Below are positions 4,521 through 7,489 of a stretch of 7,489 bases of DNA, piece by piece. A program made the position numbers and the translations under genes. The stretch's first letter is position 1; each line of letters opens with the position of its first letter. The DNA comes from Cyanothece sp. UBA12306 (GTDB lineage: Bacteria > Cyanobacteriota > Cyanobacteriia > Cyanobacteriales > Microcystaceae), in the NCBI GenBank assembly GCA_003448685.1, contig DLXW01000042.1, positions 8,288 to 15,776 of the forward strand. Reading direction: 5' to 3'. The notes under the pieces were generated by a model. It ran no database searches, was not told where the DNA came from, and saw nothing but the letters and a program-made list of their open reading frames with translations.

Positions 4521-6950
4521 TCAATCGCTTTTTCTTTCCACAGGAGGAGCAGGAGGAGCCACACTAGGAGCGGGGGCTGCTTGTGGTTTCTTTTGTAAAA
4601 TAGGTGCAGGAAGAGGCTTAGCTACAGGTTGAGATTGGGGCTGAGGTGCAACAGCAGTAGCTGGTGGGGGAGAAGCAGGAGGATTTACTGTTTTCCTGGT
4701 TCTAGTTGGAGCCGTTGTTGTTCTTGTCCGAGAAGGTGCAGCAGCAGTGTTACGACGGCGACGGCGACGGTTTGAACGTCGTCTTTCTCGACTACTAGAT
4801 TGTCCTTGACGAGTTCTACTAGATTGAGAGTTGTCTGAGCGAGTAACAACAACAAAAGAACGCTTTTTAGGCTTAATAGGTTCAGCTTTAATGGTGGGTT
4901 TACGCCCTGTTAAGGAAGGTACGGGAGAAAAAGATTCAATGGGAGTACCTTTAACCGCTTCTACCATAAACTCTTTCCAGATTATAGCTGCGGTGGTACT
5001 TGCGCCCCAAGTTGGTTTGTTATTATCATTGCCTAACCAAACTCCGGTGGTTAACTGGGGAATATAACCGACAAACCAAAGATCTCTCGCTTCGTCTGAG
5101 GTTCCTGTTTTTCCTGCCACGGGACGGTTTCCTAATTGGGCGGGGGTTCCGGTGCCTGAGGTAACTACTCCACGCATCATCCAAGTCATAATAGCATTGG
5201 TGTCTCGATCAAGGGCTTCTTTGGGTTTAAACCGGGCTTGATAGAGAACATTTCCCTGGCGATCGAGGATACGATTAATGCCGTGTGCCGGTTGATGAAT
5301 GCCTTGATTAGCGAAGGTTCCGTAGGCACTGGTTAATTCGAGTAGATTGACTTCCCATGCCCCTAAAGCCAGGGAATAGGTGGGTTTTAACTCGGATTTA
5401 ATGCCCATTTGTTGGGCGACTTTGATAATAGGGTTCCATCCCACTTTGACCAAAACTTGTACTGCTACCACGTTCAAAGAAGAAGCTAAGGCGTTACGGA
5501 TGGAAACGGGAACGCCTGTGTATTTGTCGCCGTAGTTTTCGGGGCGATAGCCATCTACCACATAGGGTGAATTTTTAAAAGTCTGGTTCGGGGAAAGTCC
5601 AGCGGCGATCGCTGTTGCATAGACGAATGGTTTAAAGGTAGATCCTGGTTGCCTTTGGGCTTGGGTTACACGATTATATTGATAATTTTCATAGTCATTT
5701 CCTCCCACCATTACCTTGATTTGTCCGTTACGGGGATCAACGGCGGTTAAAGCGGCTTGTTTAAACCCTTGCCAACGTCCATAACGGGTAACGGCAGTTT
5801 CGATCGCTTTTTCTGCAGCTTTTTGCCATTTACTATTGAGGCTGGTTTCAACGGTAATTCCTCCCTGTTTCAGGATATCTTGGGAGACATATTTGGGTAA
5901 TTGCAGTTGAATATAGTCGGTAAAATAGGGGGCTTGGCGTTGGAAACGCTTAGGTTCCTTGGGGGTGAGGGCGATGGGTGTGGCGATCGCTTTTTCGGCT
6001 TGTGCAACAGTAATAAATTTCTCCTGTGCCATCCTTTGTAGCACTAAATCGCGGCGTTGGGTGGCAGCCTTTTTGTTTTCTAGGGGAGAATAGAGGCTAG
6101 GGGCGGGAACAATACCGGCTAGGGTAGCGGCTTCAGCTATGGTTAATTGGTCTACAGGTTTACTAAAATAAACCCAGGCTGCATCGGCTACCCCATAGGC
6201 TCCTGAACCTAGATAAACTAAGTTTAAATAGCCTTCTAAAATCTGTTCTTTAGTCAAATTAGCTTCTATTTTCTGTGCCAGGCGCATTTCTTTCAATTTG
6301 CGGTTTAAACTACGCTCTTGGTTCAGAAAGACAATACGGGCTAACTGTTGGGTGATGGTGCTACCCCCTTCCACTACTTCTCCGGCTTTTAGGTTAGAAA
6401 AACTAGCCCGAATAATCCCTTGAATATCTACGCCATGATGATTCTTGAAGCGATGATCTTCACTGGCAATAAAAGCTTGAATAACAGGTTCAGGAAGTTG
6501 CCAAATTTTCAGTTTTTCGTGGGTAACGGGGCCAACTTCTTCAAGAATTGCCCCGTCAGCACTTTTAATGGTTAAGGTTTCGGGACGGGAGTAGGTAAAG
6601 ACTTCTTCGACGGATTCAGTTATGCTGCTTTCAATTTGATAGATGCCGTATCCGAGGGCGATCGCACCACTACTCGCTCCTAGTCCCATGGCAAAGAAGA
6701 GCCAAAATCTAGGATGATGACGAATTGAGGCTCCTTGTTTGATGCGAGTTAGGGCTGTTTGTCCTAAATTAAGCAAATAATCAGCTATATATCGCTTTTT
6801 AGAGTAATTATTCTCCTTGTCTAAAGCTAAATTTTTCGACAACTGGGTGTTTTTCTTCACAGTTTCAGAATTCCCTGAAAGTTTGTCAGGTTTTGTGGGG
6901 AGTAATTGACTAACTTTTTGCCGAAATTGCGACCTTAATTGATTAAACAC
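4521..6950 (-). CDS. Class A penicillin-binding protein (PBP1A-type, glycosyltransferase plus transpeptidase)
   Basis: This is a bifunctional wall synthase that polymerises lipid II and cross-links stem peptides on the periplasmic face of the inner membrane. It has 809 residues: a basic cytoplasmic N-terminus (1-80), one membrane anchor (~82-104, FWLFFAMGLGASSGAIALGY), and a GT51 domain (~140-310). That domain carries catalytic E164 in EDHRF, GGSTITQQ (195-202), and a second Glu, E221, in RKLKE. The transpeptidase domain (~390-665) has S437 in STFK (437-440), SLN (491-493) and KTGT (614-617). All catalytic motifs are intact. The tail (~690-809) is low complexity: Ser/Arg-rich with a run of six Arg (729-733 region, RRRSNRRRRRR), then Pro/Ala-rich. 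The start is GTG, fixed by GAGGAG 5 nt upstream; the next Met (88) is inside the anchor. It is monocistronic in this window. In cyanobacteria such genes are called ponA/mrcA-like or pbp; which paralogue this is cannot be told. Confidence 0.96.
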   Translation of the reverse strand: MFNQLRSQFRQKVSQLLPTKPDKLSGNSETVKKNTQLSKNLALDKENNYSKKRYIADYLLNLGQTALTRIKQGASIRHHPRFWLFFAMGLGASSGAIALGYGIYQIESSITESVEEVFTYSRPETLTIKSADGAILEEVGPVTHEKLKIWQLPEPVIQAFIASEDHRFKNHHGVDIQGIIRASFSNLKAGEVVEGGSTITQQLARIVFLNQERSLNRKLKEMRLAQKIEANLTKEQILEGYLNLVYLGSGAYGVADAAWVYFSKPVDQLTIAEAATLAGIVPAPSLYSPLENKKAATQRRDLVLQRMAQEKFITVAQAEKAIATPIALTPKEPKRFQRQAPYFTDYIQLQLPKYVSQDILKQGGITVETSLNSKWQKAAEKAIETAVTRYGRWQGFKQAALTAVDPRNGQIKVMVGGNDYENYQYNRVTQAQRQPGSTFKPFVYATAIAAGLSPNQTFKNSPYVVDGYRPENYGDKYTGVPVSIRNALASSLNVVAVQVLVKVGWNPIIKVAQQMGIKSELKPTYSLALGAWEVNLLELTSAYGTFANQGIHQPAHGINRILDRQGNVLYQARFKPKEALDRDTNAIMTWMMRGVVTSGTGTPAQLGNRPVAGKTGTSDEARDLWFVGYIPQLTTGVWLGNDNNKPTWGASTTAAIIWKEFMVEAVKGTPIESFSPVPSLTGRKPTIKAEPIKPKKRSFVVVTRSDNSQSSRTRQGQSSSRERRRSNRRRRRRNTAAAPSRTRTTTAPTRTRKTVNPPASPPPATAVAPQPQSQPVAKPLPAPILQKKPQAAPAPSVAPPAPPVERKSD

Positions 6951-6955
6951 CCTAA

Positions 6956-6961
6956 CTCCTC
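6956..6961 (-). promoter_or_regulatory. Strong ribosome-binding site that fixes the PBP GTG start
   Basis: The minus strand reads GAGGAG, then TTAGG, then GTG. This is a near-perfect anti-16S match 5 nt from the start, and no ATG alternative exists until the membrane anchor. Confidence 0.8.
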
Positions 6962-7004
6962 ATTCCATCCTATTTTCAGCATTTCCATATTCATTCTTTT
7001 GGAT

Positions 7005-7033
7005 ACTATAACACGCCCTATCTGATTTGTGTT
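7005..7033 (-). promoter_or_regulatory. Candidate promoter of the PBP gene
   Basis: On the minus strand TATAGT (7005-7010, 5/6 to the -10 consensus) is preceded by AACACA (7028-7033, 3/6) at 17 nt. The leader would be about 48 nt, ending in the GAGGAG site. The -10 is good and the -35 weak. Confidence 0.35.
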
Positions 7034-7111
7034 GATACTATCTCACGAGGTGATATGGCAAGCGAAACTGACCACTAATTTTACTTTTGGCTCTTTATGG
7101 GTTTCAGGGAT

Positions 7112-7356
7112 CTAAGCCAAAAGGCACTCAAGCAATGACGGCAGCAGAGCTTTGCCCCGCTTTCTGCTGTTGTGGACAAACTCGAAAAAGCCCAAATAAC
7201 AGGGCAACTTCTCTTGGGAAATACCTCGGTGGGGTCTCAACCAAGAACGAAGCAGTCTTTGCAGTGATATCGTTGGCTATCGCTTTGTGTGTCATCAAAA
7301 CCTCGCTTGATCACATGGTTAGAGCCACATTTGGGACAGGTTACTATTATTATATG
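7112..7356 (-). pseudogene. IS1595-type transposase relic: N-terminal zinc ribbon fused to C-terminus by internal deletion
   Basis: Two minus-strand frames overlap. The 5' frame (7356-7237) reads TCPKCGSNHVIKRGFDD, then RYHCKDC, then stops: a CxxC...CxxC zinc ribbon typical of transposase N-termini. The 3' frame (7276-7112, shifted by two) reads LLRSWLRPHRGISQEKLP, then YLGFFEFVHN, then RKRGKALL, ending at TAG. I recognise this as the C-terminus of cyanobacterial IS1595/ISXO2-like transposases, where it follows ...EGFWS. The roughly 200 or more residues between, including the catalytic DDE core, are gone. The join lies near 7250-7260, where both frames read sensibly, and it leaves the halves out of frame. 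The 5' frame also lacks a start codon: ATA stands where ATG would be expected. Clear terminal repeats were not found. Confidence 0.72.
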
Positions 7357-7402
7357 TTTAGTAGGGTGATCGCCCTAACTTTCGTGCGATCGCTTATTTT
7401 TT

Positions 7403-7429
7403 GTTGGGTTTCGGTGTCGTCAACCCAAC
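7403..7429. repeat. Short inverted repeat GTTGGGTT...AACCCAAC
   Basis: GTTGGGTT (7403-7410) and AACCCAAC (7422-7429) form a perfect 8-bp stem over an 11-nt loop. From memory, GTTGGGTTTCG...CAACCCAAC hairpins are a common dispersed repeat in cyanobacterial intergenic DNA. It has a run of T on its left (plus strand), so on the minus strand the stem is followed by A-rich, not T-rich, DNA. Confidence 0.7.
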
Positions 7430-7448
7430 GGACAAGGGAAATATATAG

Positions 7449-7478
7449 CAGAAGTCTCCAAGTCAGAAGTCTCCAAGT
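7449..7478 (+). repeat. Perfect 15-bp tandem duplication
   Basis: CAGAAGTCTCCAAGT occurs twice head to tail (7449-7463 and 7464-7478) without a mismatch. The last 10 bases (GTCTCCAAGT) also occur once at 2007-2016, directly outside the right end of the IS4-like element. The array may continue beyond the window edge. Confidence 0.85.
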
Positions 7479-7489
7479 AAAACTCGCTT

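Larger units (their letters stand above)
6951..7489. other. 539-bp region: PBP promoter, transposase relic and repeats
   Basis: It holds the PBP leader and promoter candidate (to 7033), a decayed two-part transposase (7112-7356), a HIP1 octamer (7386-7393), an inverted repeat (7403-7429) and a 15-bp tandem duplication (7449-7478). A stem of TTTTGGCT (7085-7092) against AGCCAAAA (7115-7122) lies at the 3' side of the transposase relic. No intact gene is present. Confidence 0.6.

Noticed and set aside
7142..7169. CAGCAG...CTGCTG hairpin as a terminator or small RNA
   Set aside because: It lies inside the coding remnant of the transposase and lacks a T-run, so it is explained by the relic's own sequence.

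Overview
The window looks like a chromosomal piece of a unicellular cyanobacterium (Cyanothece/Crocosphaera/Gloeothece-like by inference). The octamer GCGATCGC (HIP1) occurs eight times in 7.5 kb (starts at 257, 918, 3664, 3855, 5605, 5983, 6658, 7386). Heptameric tandem repeats of the cyanobacterial STRR kind are present, as is a small Cys protein that I believe is cyanobacterial. The protein-coding content is ordinary housekeeping. Nearly all the unusual material is in the gaps.

Layout: 1-211 is non-coding and ends in a hairpin resembling an IS200/IS605 right end, touching the glyA stop. 212-1492 (-) is glyA, serine hydroxymethyltransferase. 1493-2193 holds the glyA promoter region and a ~379 bp internally deleted IS4-like element bounded by 12-bp inverted repeats. 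2194-2397 (+) is a 67-residue four-cysteine protein. 2398-2522 is a convergent gap filled partly by a (CTTCTGA)n repeat. 2523-3917 (-) is tldD (zinc peptidase of the TldD/PmbA family). 3918-4520 is AT-rich, with a tldD promoter candidate carrying a 15-bp dyad, a doubtful 41-codon hydrophobic ORF and a 110-bp MITE-like element with a (CCCTTCT)n core. 4521-6950 (-) is a class A penicillin-binding protein with a long Arg/Pro-rich tail. 6951-7489 holds its promoter, a second internally deleted transposase (zinc-ribbon N-terminus joined to an IS1595-type C-terminus), an inverted repeat and a perfect 15-bp tandem duplication.

The three large genes are all on the minus strand, but wide gaps separate them and each has its own candidate promoter, so they are probably not one operon. 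They serve one-carbon metabolism, peptide processing and wall synthesis, with no evident shared pathway. I find no defence system, CRISPR array, biosynthetic cluster or new multi-gene system. The notable theme is that most gaps contain a decayed or miniature mobile element, two of which keep both ends of a transposase gene and have lost its middle.
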